Assembly (NCBI GenBank): GCA_045802605.1
Contig: JBJMQS010000073.1
Coordinates: forward strand, 1 to 64,000
DNA: 64,000 nucleotides
Direction: 5' to 3'
Source: JBJMQS01 sp045802605
Lineage (GTDB): Bacteria > Planctomycetota > Planctomycetia > Gemmatales > Gemmataceae
This document shows, piece after piece, positions 36,800 through 45,215 of the stretch. Numbering within the stretch: the first letter of the stretch is position 1; each line of letters begins with the position of its first letter. Made by a program: the position numbers and the translations under genes. The notes under the pieces were generated by a model that saw only the letters and a program-made list of their open reading frames with translations, had not been told where the DNA came from and searched no databases.

Positions 36800-39103
36800 A
36801 TGTTCCGGTTTTTGGGTCGCTTGACGGTCACCCATCCCGGGATCATCTGTATCTCATGGCTCCTCTTCGGCGGCCTGCTCACGCTCATCGCCCCGTCATC
36901 GCGAAATACCACGCAGGACGATGACATCCGGTTCCTTCCTCCGGAGACGCCGAGCCTTCGCGCTCATCAACTGCTTGAACAAGCCTTTCCGCCCGACGTC
37001 TGCGCGAGCAATGTGCTTTTCGCCGTGGAACGCCCGGCCAACCCGCTAACATCCACCGACCTCGCGCTCGTTGATCGCCTGATCACCCGGCTCGAAACGC
37101 TCAAGCGCGACGAGCCAGCGCTACAAATCAACGGTGTCGTCTCTCGAAAAAATGGCGTCATCGGCAACCGCTTCATGAGCGCCGATGGTTACTGCACTCT
37201 AATGCAAGTTGCCTTGGCAACGCCTTACATCGCCAACCAGACTCGGACCACGGTCGATCGCTGTGAAGCCGTCTTGCGTGAGGAAATGCGCGGCACGGAC
37301 GCCGGGCTAACCCTGTACACCACCGGTCCCGCCGGCGTGGGCCGGGACCTCGTCGCGGCAGGCGGGGCGGCCCTCGACCAAACTACGTGGGCGACGGTGG
37401 GCCTGGTAATTGTCGTGCTATTGTGCGTCTACCGTTCGCCAATCTTGGCGCTTGTACCCCTGATCACAATTGGCATCTCGGCGTGGGTATCGCTGAATCT
37501 GCTCGCCTTAGTCGCGATCATTCCTGGCGTTCACGTCATGAACATCAGCCAAATCTTCGCGATTGTCATTCTCTTTGGCGCCGGTACTGACTACTGCTTG
37601 TTCTTGATCAGCCGCTATCGCGAAGAATTGGAGCGAGGCGAGAGCACGTCACGAAGCGTCCGTCGCAGTGTCGCAGCCGTGGGAGAAGCACTCGCTGCGA
37701 GCGCCGGCACGGTCATCTGTGGCTTGGCGATGATGGGGTTCGCGGACTTCGCGAAGATCCGCTGTGCTGGTCCGGTGATCGCGTTGGCTCTAGTGGTTGG
37801 CTTGGCGGCATCGCTCACGCTGACGCCGGCATTCTTGCAACTGACAGGAGCTAAAGCGTTCTGGCCCGGCCGAATACATGTTCGGAAGCGGGGAGAGCGA
37901 CGGCGAACATTTTGGGGAGCCGTCAGCAAGCTGGTCGTGCGCCGGCCGGGGCTCGTGTGGATTGTCACATTCGCGGTTTTGGTACCGTTTGCATTCCTTG
38001 GCCTGCGAGCGACGCCAGTCTTTTCGCCGGTCGGTGACCTGGCTCCTAGCTCCAAAAGCGTGCAAGGCTTGGCCGTCATTCGCCAGCGCTTCTGTGCCGG
38101 CGAGACTGGTCCAATTACGGTGCTGCTCGCAAGCGATACCGATTGGGAATCTGACGAAGGAAAGAAGCTCATTCGCTATTTGAGCCAGGGCTTCGGGCGG
38201 ATTAGCAATATCTCTGAGGTGAGAAGCCTGACGCAGCCATTGGGCAAACCGATGGAACTTGCCGCGTTGGGCACGGGTCTCTTCAAAGCCCTCGGCAAGG
38301 TTGACCCGATGGAGCAAGTGCGTACCCGTTATCTCTCAAAGCTGACTGATGGTATCCAGCGCAACGTCACGCGAATCGATGTCGTGTTGAAATCTGATCC
38401 ATTTTTACCGGAGAGCATTCAGACGCTTACGGTTCTGGATCACTGGCTGACGAATATTCTGCCGACGCAAACGGCCGCGCTGGGAAGCGTCCGGACCGAG
38501 ACGTTTGGCGTCACTGTGCACACTCGCGACCTGGCGACAGTGATCGAGCACGATCGAGCCAAGGTCAACATGCTGGTATTGGGCGGCGTGTTTCTGATTC
38601 TGCTGGTTCTCGTCCGTCAGCCTTGGCTAGCCGCGTATCTCTTGGCCACGGTGTTGTTCTCGTACTACGCGACGCTTGGCGCGACGACGATCTTCGCCAC
38701 GCTCTATACCGGCAAACCGTTGGGTGTAATCGAATGGCGAGTCCCGTTCTTCCTGTTCATCATCCTGGTGGCCGTCGGTGAGGATTACAACATCCTCATG
38801 GTGACCCGTGCCTTGCAAGAGCGCCGACGCTTCGGCGCGGAGAAGGGCATTCGCCGTGGTCTGGCTCGCACCGGTGGCACGATCACTGCGTGCGGCGTCA
38901 TCATGGCGGGCACCTTTATGACGCTGATGATTTCGGGATTGGGCACGCTGGTTCAGGTCGGCTTTGCTCTCGCTGTCGGCGTGCTGATTGACACACTTCT
39001 GATCCGGCCGCTGCTTGTTCCGGCGTTCATGCTCATGGTGTGGAAAGATGAAGGCGAGCCGACCAAACTTCGAATTGCAAGCCGCAGTCGCCGCGCCGCG
39101 TAG
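36800..39103 (+). CDS. MMPL/RND-family transporter (767 aa)
   Basis: ATG 36800 has GGAGGG at 36787-36792; the open frame extends to 36722 without a better site. The protein has the two-fold MMPL architecture: a first transmembrane helix (THPGIICISWLLFGGLLTLIA), a periplasmic loop, a block of about five helices with GAGTDYCLFLISRYREEL, then the same plan again with VGEDYNILMVTRALQERR. Proteins of this class export lipids, hopanoids or drugs using the proton gradient. The acidic residues in both motifs (GTDY and GEDY) are kept. No accessory protein gene is adjacent. Its end runs close to the terminator of the minus-strand small RNA. Confidence 0.9.
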   Translation: MFRFLGRLTVTHPGIICISWLLFGGLLTLIAPSSRNTTQDDDIRFLPPETPSLRAHQLLEQAFPPDVCASNVLFAVERPANPLTSTDLALVDRLITRLETLKRDEPALQINGVVSRKNGVIGNRFMSADGYCTLMQVALATPYIANQTRTTVDRCEAVLREEMRGTDAGLTLYTTGPAGVGRDLVAAGGAALDQTTWATVGLVIVVLLCVYRSPILALVPLITIGISAWVSLNLLALVAIIPGVHVMNISQIFAIVILFGAGTDYCLFLISRYREELERGESTSRSVRRSVAAVGEALAASAGTVICGLAMMGFADFAKIRCAGPVIALALVVGLAASLTLTPAFLQLTGAKAFWPGRIHVRKRGERRRTFWGAVSKLVVRRPGLVWIVTFAVLVPFAFLGLRATPVFSPVGDLAPSSKSVQGLAVIRQRFCAGETGPITVLLASDTDWESDEGKKLIRYLSQGFGRISNISEVRSLTQPLGKPMELAALGTGLFKALGKVDPMEQVRTRYLSKLTDGIQRNVTRIDVVLKSDPFLPESIQTLTVLDHWLTNILPTQTAALGSVRTETFGVTVHTRDLATVIEHDRAKVNMLVLGGVFLILLVLVRQPWLAAYLLATVLFSYYATLGATTIFATLYTGKPLGVIEWRVPFFLFIILVAVGEDYNILMVTRALQERRRFGAEKGIRRGLARTGGTITACGVIMAGTFMTLMISGLGTLVQVGFALAVGVLIDTLLIRPLLVPAFMLMVWKDEGEPTKLRIASRSRRAA

Positions 39104-39113
39104 AGCATCGCGC

Positions 39114-39151
39114 AAAAAAAAAGCCGACGGCTCCTGGGTGGAACCGTCGGC
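39114..39151 (-). terminator. Intrinsic terminator of the small RNA
   Basis: Minus-strand hairpin GCCGACGG/CCGTCGGC followed by nine T residues (A-run 39114-39122 on the plus strand). The polarity fits the minus strand; on the plus strand no T-tract follows, so it does not look like the terminator of the MMPL gene. Confidence 0.75.
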
Positions 39152-39240
39152 GCGATTGGTCAAACGTATCGAATGATACCAATGTCCTGCAGGGACAATT
39201 CCGACGTCGCCCAGTCATCGAAACTATCGCGCTGCAGGAC
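39114..39240 (-). ncRNA. Candidate structured small RNA
   Basis: Read on the minus strand, about 127 nt between a promoter and a terminator. A 9-bp stem (GTCCTGCAG, 39240-39232, with CTGCAGGAC, 39192-39184) encloses 39 nt. A second hairpin is built from ATTGG/CCAAT (39183-39179 with 39159-39155) around TATC-ATTC-GATA. The last is a GC-rich 8-bp hairpin (39151-39144 with 39130-39123) followed by nine T residues. The 3' arm of the first stem can instead form GTCC-CTGCA-GGAC locally, so two exclusive folds exist. I recognise no known family. No protein frame with a ribosome site is present. Confidence 0.6.
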
Positions 39241-39246
39241 AGAGAA

Positions 39247-39274
39247 CTTTTACCACAACCGACCCGAGATTCAA
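39247..39274 (-). promoter_or_regulatory. Promoter of the candidate small RNA
   Basis: On the minus strand TTGAAT (39274-39269), a 16-base spacer and TAAAAG (39252-39247). Six bases further lies G39240, which is the first base of the first RNA stem. Each hexamer matches the sigma-70 consensus at four of six positions. Confidence 0.5.
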
Positions 39275-39572
39275 GTGAGAAAAAAATTTTCCTAGAAGTG
39301 GTCCGTTAGCTCACCTTAGCGCTGGCTAAACGCGTTCCCCTTGCCGGAACATCCGGCCAACTCGATGGTCACATTTGCCTTTGGATAGGGAGACGACGCC
39401 CTGCGAAAGTTTGGCAAAGATCGTCACGTTAACGGTCACGGCGCTTGCGATGGGCAATCCTCCGTTGTTATGATGTCTGACGAACCTGGCCCGTGACATG
39501 CGTGTCGTTTCCGGTGCCATCCGGACGCGGCGCGTAGAATGCGCTCAACCGGAGGCATTGGAGAACGGTCTT
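39275..39572. other. Intergenic region ahead of the HNH gene
   Basis: Contains an A/T-rich block (39280-39293) upstream of the small-RNA promoter. I see no coding frame with family resemblance and no promoter I can place for the HNH gene. Confidence 0.35.
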
Positions 39573-40205
39573 ATGAGTGTGGCGGCATCGGCCTTGGACT
39601 CGAGCGTCCTGGTTCTGAACAAGATGTTCTTGGCCGTGCATGTCATCTCGGTGCGGCGGGCCTTCTGCCTTTTGTGCAAGGAGCTGGCCGAGGTCGTTAG
39701 CCTCGAGGAAGGCCAGTTCGCCACCTATGACTTCGAGACCTGGCGAGAGCTGAGCGAATACCGGTCGGCCAACTTCCGGCAGGAAGATGACGACTGGGTC
39801 CGCACGGCCACCTCAGAGATCCAGGTGCCTCGGGTGATCCGGCTATTCGGCTACGACAAGTTGCCTCGGCAGACGGTGAAGTTCAACCGGCGAAACATCT
39901 TCGCGCGGGACCACAACCAGTGCCAGTACTGTGGCAAGAAGTTTCCCACTTCGGAGCTCAGTCTGGATCACATTCTGCCACGCAGCCAGGGCGGGAACGC
40001 GACCTGGGAGAACATCGTCTGCGCCTGTGTGTCGTGCAACGTCCGCAAGGGTGGCCGCACACCGAAGCAGGCGCATATGAGCTTGATCCGCAAGCCGGAG
40101 AAGCCGCGTCGCAGCCCGCTGCTCAACTTGAAGTTGACGCAGAAGAAGTACCAGTCCTGGCAGGCGTTCCTCGATAACGCTTACTGGGAAGTGGAATTGA
40201 AGTAG
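39573..40205 (+). CDS. HNH endonuclease family protein (210 aa)
   Basis: ATG 39573 has GGAG at 39560-39563; the frame extends upstream to 39498 without need. The C-terminal half holds a zinc-stabilised HNH fold: CQYCGKKF, then LDHILPRSQGGNATWENIV with the catalytic His, then CVSCNVRKGGRTP, with the two Cys pairs binding zinc. The N-terminal 100 residues (LVLNKMFLAVHVISVRRAF...) are typical of a widespread single-copy HNH group not tied to restriction or mobile elements. The nuclease substrate is unknown. A strong terminator follows. Confidence 0.88.
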   Translation: MSVAASALDSSVLVLNKMFLAVHVISVRRAFCLLCKELAEVVSLEEGQFATYDFETWRELSEYRSANFRQEDDDWVRTATSEIQVPRVIRLFGYDKLPRQTVKFNRRNIFARDHNQCQYCGKKFPTSELSLDHILPRSQGGNATWENIVCACVSCNVRKGGRTPKQAHMSLIRKPEKPRRSPLLNLKLTQKKYQSWQAFLDNAYWEVELK

Positions 40206-40211
40206 CAAAGA

Positions 40212-40242
40212 AGCCCACCCGTCGCGACGGGTGGGCTTTATT
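40212..40242 (+). terminator. Terminator after the HNH gene
   Basis: A near-perfect hairpin (AGCCCACCCGTC-GCGACGGGTGGGCT) followed by TTTATT. It abuts the stop of the convergent minus-strand gene and has A residues on its other side, so it may work both ways. Its core GCCCACCCG/CGGGTGGGC is shared with the terminator at 46429. Confidence 0.85.
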
Positions 40243-42365
40243 CATAATCGATCGAGCGAATCGATCCAACGCACCATCTCTTCAAACGTCTTGCGGTCCA
40301 AATATTCTCGCCCCATCTCGGCCACTTCGCGGAAGATCACGGGAAAACGTTTTTCGTTAAGTATCGACTTGGCCTCGGCGATTTCTTTGAGGGCGGGGTC
40401 TTTGTCGCCTGCCACGACAAAGAAACACAAGCGCTGGCCCGCAACATTGTCTTTCGGCTGATTGCTGAGGACTGCCCCCGAGACCGCGGCTGCTCGAACC
40501 AAATCGCGGGTGTTGAACGCTAGGTAGTACGCCATCTGGCCGCCGTTGCGAAGGCCGTGCGTCACGACGCGCTGGCGGTCAATTGTATACTCCTTGATGA
40601 CCGCGTTGGCCGCTTCTTGCACAAACTCCGCTTCGCTCGGCAGCCAACCGGTTTCATTGTTAGATTTAGGGCCCAACAAAATGAGATGTCGCTCCTCGCA
40701 CGTCCTTTGCCAAATGTCCACCACGGAGCGGGCGTCCTTTCCACCCATCCCAACCTCGTGCAACCAAATGACCAGACCGTGGGAAATGTTGGGATCATAA
40801 TTCGAGGGAACATAGAGCCAGTACTCGCGGTTGCCGCTGGGACTTGGCCGGTGAATGAGGCCAGTCTCCGGCTTCCTGGCCTCTTCCTTTTTCTCCTCCG
40901 GCTTTGTCTCTTCTTTCTCTTTGTCTTTGGGCGCCTCTTTGGGCTTTTCTTTTGGTGCGCCAGGCGGCCGATCAATCGGCACTTGCTTGCGCGGCGTAAG
41001 CGCCAGCTTGAGCGTGGAGTCGAGCGTCACATTGTCCGGAATGAGTTCGGGCAAACGATCGAGCTTGATCATGAGCGTTTCTGTTTTCCCTTCTTTGCGT
41101 TTGATTTCGAGCTTGATATCGGTGCCGGCCGGCAACGTGTCCAGCATCTCCCGCAGGTGGTCGCGGCCGGAAAATGGCACAAGCCGCGGCAAGGACGCCG
41201 GGGCGATCTTCATGATTCGATCGCCCTCCTTCAAGCCGGCTTTCGCGGCTGGGCTGTCAGGAAACACGTAGCGGATGCCGACGCCCAATTCAGGATCGTC
41301 GCGCAGCGGCAGAAATCCGATGAAGGGATGAAGATAAGATGCGACCTGACCCATCAGAACGAGATCGTTGAAATCGATCTCCTTGGAGTCGCGGCGGACT
41401 CGCACCGACACTTTGTCGCCTTCATATTTCGGCCCCAAGATGTGCTGCACCTGCGAAAAGTTCACCACCGGTCGGCCATCGACCGTGACCAACACGTCGC
41501 CAGGCTTGATGCCGGCCTTTGCTGCGGTGGATTCCGGCGTCACCGTCGCAATCGTTGGAGCGACGCTGTAAACATCCGTGCCTTTGGGTGTGATGCCGAG
41601 CAATCCGCGGCGAAGTTCCTTGCCGGCCCGCAATTTTGGTAGCACCGTTTGAATCTGATCCAACGGTGCGGCAAAGCCAATGCCGGAGTCGTACCACTCG
41701 AAGCCCGCCGCTTCGCCTTCGCTGCCGGGCGACGCAGGGACTAGCACGCCAAGCACGCGGCCATCGATTCCTACCAGGGGCCCACCGTAGTTCACTGGCG
41801 AGACCTTGGCATCAGTCTGAATCATCTTGCCCCAAATGCGGCCCAACGCGCTAACGACGCCCACGCTCACGGCCGGCTCATGTTCGGTGTTGGGGTCGAG
41901 CGCCCGTCCCACTGCGATCGCCCACTGGCCGACTCTAAAGTCACCGGACGGCATCGCCTCCGCCACCGGTAAATCCGTGGCTTCGATCTTGAGCAAAGTG
42001 ACCATCCGTGAATGGTCATGGGCTACCACCTTGGCAATGAACCGGTCGGCTCGTCCGGGTACGCTCACAGTGATGGCGGTCGGTTTATTGGCAAAATTGA
42101 ACGAGGAGGAAATGATGTAGCCGTCCGGCGCGACCACCAAGCCCGTGGTCGGTCCAATGCCCTTGCGCACCTGTGGCCCATTACCACGTGCCGAGCCAAT
42201 GCGATCGGTGCCGCCGGTAGTTTCGATTACAACCACCGATGGCGCGACCCGAGCCACAGCTGCCTTGATGGCCGCCTCGTTAGCGTCGTCGAGGCCGCCC
42301 TGAGATTGCACCAACGATGTCGAGCAAAGAACGAAGCTAATTGCAAGAAAGTTCAGTTTGATCAT
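40242..42365 (-). CDS. HtrA-like pseudoprotease with two PDZ domains and a degenerate esterase domain (707 aa)
   Basis: Starts at ATG 42365 (IKLNFLAISFVLCSTSLVQSQ signal peptide), four bases after the stop of the preceding gene. Residues about 30-250 have the trypsin/DegP fold, but all three catalytic positions are changed: Phe89 for His (IISSSFNF), Met121 for Asp (HSRMVTLLKI) and Tyr193 for Ser (VNYGGPL). Two PDZ domains follow (about 252-335 and 345-435), then a Lys/Glu/Pro-rich linker to about 505. The C-terminal alpha/beta-hydrolase domain resembles polyhydroxybutyrate-depolymerase-type esterases. Its nucleophile elbow reads GLRNGG, with Arg606 where Ser is expected, and Arg686 occupies the probable His position (EMGREY). 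It is probably a non-catalytic binding or scaffold protein outside the cytoplasm. Confidence 0.82.
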   Translation of the reverse strand: MIKLNFLAISFVLCSTSLVQSQGGLDDANEAAIKAAVARVAPSVVVIETTGGTDRIGSARGNGPQVRKGIGPTTGLVVAPDGYIISSSFNFANKPTAITVSVPGRADRFIAKVVAHDHSRMVTLLKIEATDLPVAEAMPSGDFRVGQWAIAVGRALDPNTEHEPAVSVGVVSALGRIWGKMIQTDAKVSPVNYGGPLVGIDGRVLGVLVPASPGSEGEAAGFEWYDSGIGFAAPLDQIQTVLPKLRAGKELRRGLLGITPKGTDVYSVAPTIATVTPESTAAKAGIKPGDVLVTVDGRPVVNFSQVQHILGPKYEGDKVSVRVRRDSKEIDFNDLVLMGQVASYLHPFIGFLPLRDDPELGVGIRYVFPDSPAAKAGLKEGDRIMKIAPASLPRLVPFSGRDHLREMLDTLPAGTDIKLEIKRKEGKTETLMIKLDRLPELIPDNVTLDSTLKLALTPRKQVPIDRPPGAPKEKPKEAPKDKEKEETKPEEKKEEARKPETGLIHRPSPSGNREYWLYVPSNYDPNISHGLVIWLHEVGMGGKDARSVVDIWQRTCEERHLILLGPKSNNETGWLPSEAEFVQEAANAVIKEYTIDRQRVVTHGLRNGGQMAYYLAFNTRDLVRAAAVSGAVLSNQPKDNVAGQRLCFFVVAGDKDPALKEIAEAKSILNEKRFPVIFREVAEMGREYLDRKTFEEMVRWIDSLDRL

Positions 42366-42369
42366 GACG

Positions 42370-43422
42370 TTACCGCTTGGGCCGCTCATCCAATTTGATT
42401 TCCAGCGATTGCAGATTCTCGCCGCGGCGAACTTCAAGCTTCACGACTTGGCCCGGGTGCGTGCGCGACATCAGGTCGCGGAACCCGGTGATGCTCGAGA
42501 CCGGGTCGCCATCGATATAGACGATCAAGTCGTTGACTTGCACCCCGGCTTTCGCGGCCGGTGAATTTGGCAACACTTCATCCACATAAGGCGGCGTCCG
42601 CTCGACGACGTTGGGCACGAGCACGATGCCATGGAAGCCACCTTCGAGGCCCTTCATCTTTTCAGGCTTGGCAGTTGGCTTGTACTCACCCTTAATCCCT
42701 TTCGCGACCAACTCCGCCAATGACACCGTGCGCGTCGCTTCGCCCTCGCGGACTTCCACCTTTGCCTGGACGGGGATCGCATAGTTGATCCAGGTGTCCG
42801 TCAGCGGATTTCTCAGCTCTTTGCCGATGATTCCAAGCAATTCGCCGGTGCGCGACGTCAGGGCCCCGCCTGCCGCTCCGATGTTGTTGGTGATCGCATC
42901 GATCACAAAAACCTCGCCATTGAAAATGATTTCGCCGGCAGGTCGCTGCAGTGGCAATCGGTTAAACGCGGCAATCACGCCACGCTGCACCGACATCGGC
43001 TCACCACGCGTGGCGATCTCAAACTGATTGGAGAACGCCAGCACCCAATCGCCAGGGTGGGCTCGCGGTTTGTTGGCGGCGGCCGGCAGGTCGAAAAATG
43101 TTAAGTCATCCACGCCGTCAATTTTGATCAGAGCCGTGTCGAGCGCGGGCTCGATCACCACCAGCTTTGCAGTGCAGCGCCGGCCATCCCACAAATGAAC
43201 GCGCAACTCCGGCGTGTCGAGCAGGCTACCCGCCGAAGTGACGACATAGCCATCGGCCGAGACGACAATGCCGGTGCCGTAGGCGGCCACGCCGTGAAAG
43301 CCGCCGGAGCCGAATACTTTGACCATCCGCTGGTTGACTTGTTCGGCGACCGCAGCGTAACGATCCTGGGCGGTCGCCGCTGGAGCACAAACCGCCAGGA
43401 ATGCGAGCGCAAATGCTCTCAT
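42370..43422 (-). CDS. HtrA-like pseudoprotease with PDZ domain (350 aa)
   Basis: The ATG at 43422 overlaps the stop of the upstream HtrA gene by four bases (ATGA). A signal peptide (RAFALAFLAVCAPAATA) precedes a trypsin/DegP-type domain at about residues 22-230 and one PDZ domain at about 265-345 (LPNSPAAKAGVQVNDLIVYIDG). In the protease domain Asp95 is kept (LDTALIKID), but the His position is Gly65 (VTSAGSLLD) and the nucleophile is Ala184 (GAAGGAL in place of GNSGGPL), so cleavage by the classical mechanism is not expected. A likely partner or regulator of the active paralog encoded just upstream. Confidence 0.85.
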   Translation of the reverse strand: MRAFALAFLAVCAPAATAQDRYAAVAEQVNQRMVKVFGSGGFHGVAAYGTGIVVSADGYVVTSAGSLLDTPELRVHLWDGRRCTAKLVVIEPALDTALIKIDGVDDLTFFDLPAAANKPRAHPGDWVLAFSNQFEIATRGEPMSVQRGVIAAFNRLPLQRPAGEIIFNGEVFVIDAITNNIGAAGGALTSRTGELLGIIGKELRNPLTDTWINYAIPVQAKVEVREGEATRTVSLAELVAKGIKGEYKPTAKPEKMKGLEGGFHGIVLVPNVVERTPPYVDEVLPNSPAAKAGVQVNDLIVYIDGDPVSSITGFRDLMSRTHPGQVVKLEVRRGENLQSLEIKLDERPKR

Positions 43423-45215
43423 GGCTTGCCTCCGGCGGGGCCAGAGTCGAGATGGTAATTTTTGACGCGGATGATGCCGTATATTTCGTCGCCCACTCGA
43501 ATCTCAATGCGGAAAGGCAACTGCCGACCCACCGTCGTCTCGTAATCGCTGAAATAGATCTCGCAGGGATCCTCGTCTTTCGCCAACCAGACTTCGCCGC
43601 CGAGCAATGCCGTGTCTTTCTTTTCAAAGTACCACTTCGATTTGACCGCGGCGTGTTCGGTAACAAGCACGTTGCAATCAATCCGGCGTTCTGCCGGCCG
43701 CACGTTTTGGCCATCCGCTGCCGGACGGTAGAGCGGCTCAGTGCCACCATGCGCGCATTCGCCTTCGAAGCCTTTGGGGCCTTGCGTCAAAAACCGGTGA
43801 TAGTGGTACAGAGCCATGAGCAGGCCGCCCGAGCCAGGTGGATCGCGGAGTTCGCGCGGATCGGAATTGGCTTTCAAGGGATCGAGCGCGAAGGTCACGC
43901 CACCGAGATCGACGCTGACGACCGTGTGCGGCGTTTTGCCTTCGGGGTCTGGTTTCTCAGCAATCTCAATCTTTATAGGCACACGATTGCCGCCTTTGCG
44001 CTCCAACTCGCCGTCAAGAATCCATTTACCGCCGAAAATGGAAAAGTCGCCTCGCAACAGGACATTTTCCAAAAGCTTCTCACGCGCCTTGTTGTTGAAG
44101 TAGGCGTTCGCATACCCCGGTTTCGCCTTATAGAGCTTGGCCGCTTCGGAGTCAGACTTGGGACGCTCGGTTCGTGGCGGCCGTGGTTGGCCCGGCTGCT
44201 TGGGTTTGCCGGATTCTTCTTTTGGCAAAAGTCCCTGCAGTCGAACGAGCACTTCCTTCTTGCGGTTCTCACGGCGAAATGTCAGCGGCACGCGCCAACC
44301 CTTCGGATAGATGCCGAGCACGTTCTTGTATTGATTGACGCTGCCGATCGGCCGACCAGCAAATTCGACGAGTTCATCTTCGGGTTGCAGGCCACGGCGA
44401 TAGGCATCGGATTCTTCGAGGATCGACTGCACGAGGATCCGCGGCGCTTCGCCTTCCTCGCCTTCGTAGGTCTTCACCGTCGCGCCGAGCGTGGCGTGAT
44501 CAGTATCGATTCCCGCGTAGAGATGGCCAAGGAAGTTCTTGATCTGGTTGATTGAGATTGCATAACCGACGCCTGAGTTCACTCGGCCGCGCTTATCGAA
44601 GCTGCCTCGGCCATTGATGCCAATTAGCTCACCGTCGGCGTTAAAGAGGGGTCCGCCGGAGTTTCCGGGATTGATCGATGTGTCGATCTGAATGCAATCG
44701 GTGTACTCCAGGAATGTGCCGGCCGGATATTGGTAGCGATGCACGCCGGAAACCATGCCATAAGTCACTGTCGGTACATAATCGGTGGCGAGTAAGAACG
44801 GATTGCCCATGGCGAACGACCAGTCACCGGCTTTCACTTTGTCGCTGTCGCCGAGTTTGGCAAAGGGGAATGGCTGGCCGGCCTTCTTCGGCAGCAACTT
44901 GATCAGTGCGACATCGCCGACACGGTCCAACCCAACGAGCACCGCGTCATAGAGGACGCCGTCGGGGAGCCCACATTGCATGACCGGGCCGGAACCTTCA
45001 ACCACGTGGAAGTTCGTCAGGGCAAATCCTTCGGGATCGATCAACACGCCGGAGCCGCCGCCTTGCCCGCCGGGGGCAAACACCGCGACGACTGATGGGC
45101 GGACCTTTGCGAAGACAGCGACTCGGCGAATCTCCGCTTCGCGCACGCTCTCTGGTGGCGCGGCCAGTGCCACGGCGGTGACAAGAAGAACCACGCTGGT
45201 GAACGTCGTTTTCAC
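43419..45215 (-). CDS. HtrA/DegP-like serine protease with PDZ domain, intact triad (598 aa)
   Basis: I chose the GTG start at 45215 because it overlaps the upstream stop by four bases (GTGA) and yields a proper signal peptide (KTTFTSVVLLVTAVALA); an ATG at 45236 is the alternative. The protease domain (about 30-235) has His70 in TNFHVV, Asp101 in GDVALIKL and Ser186 in NPGNSGGPL, the full catalytic triad. A PDZ-like domain follows (about 245-335; AYRRGLQPEDELVEFAG), then a Lys/Pro/Glu-rich linker and a C-terminal part of about 220 residues I do not recognise. It is expected to act outside the cytoplasm, on misfolded or partner proteins, and is the only apparently active member of the three HtrA-like proteins here. 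Confidence 0.9.
   Translation of the reverse strand: MKTTFTSVVLLVTAVALAAPPESVREAEIRRVAVFAKVRPSVVAVFAPGGQGGGSGVLIDPEGFALTNFHVVEGSGPVMQCGLPDGVLYDAVLVGLDRVGDVALIKLLPKKAGQPFPFAKLGDSDKVKAGDWSFAMGNPFLLATDYVPTVTYGMVSGVHRYQYPAGTFLEYTDCIQIDTSINPGNSGGPLFNADGELIGINGRGSFDKRGRVNSGVGYAISINQIKNFLGHLYAGIDTDHATLGATVKTYEGEEGEAPRILVQSILEESDAYRRGLQPEDELVEFAGRPIGSVNQYKNVLGIYPKGWRVPLTFRRENRKKEVLVRLQGLLPKEESGKPKQPGQPRPPRTERPKSDSEAAKLYKAKPGYANAYFNNKAREKLLENVLLRGDFSIFGGKWILDGELERKGGNRVPIKIEIAEKPDPEGKTPHTVVSVDLGGVTFALDPLKANSDPRELRDPPGSGGLLMALYHYHRFLTQGPKGFEGECAHGGTEPLYRPAADGQNVRPAERRIDCNVLVTEHAAVKSKWYFEKKDTALLGGEVWLAKDEDPCEIYFSDYETTVGRQLPFRIEIRVGDEIYGIIRVKNYHLDSGPAGGKP

Noticed and set aside
39033..39218. A 61-codon minus-strand frame across the small-RNA region
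   Set aside because: It reads through the terminator T-tract into the MMPL gene and has no ribosome-binding site; the structure fits an RNA gene better.
39114..39240. Small RNA as tmRNA, SRP RNA or RNase P RNA
   Set aside because: It lacks the tRNA-like end and tag frame of tmRNA, the SRP tetraloop motif, and the conserved P4 sequence of RNase P; it is also too short for tmRNA or RNase P.
39573..40205. HNH gene as part of a mobile or restriction system
   Set aside because: No methyltransferase, integrase or flanking repeats are nearby, and the protein looks like a common stand-alone chromosomal HNH group.
40557..44555. Long plus-strand frames opposite the HtrA-like genes
   Set aside because: They are antisense shadows of clear protease/PDZ genes; their residues (Arg/His/Phe-rich) match reverse-complement bias.
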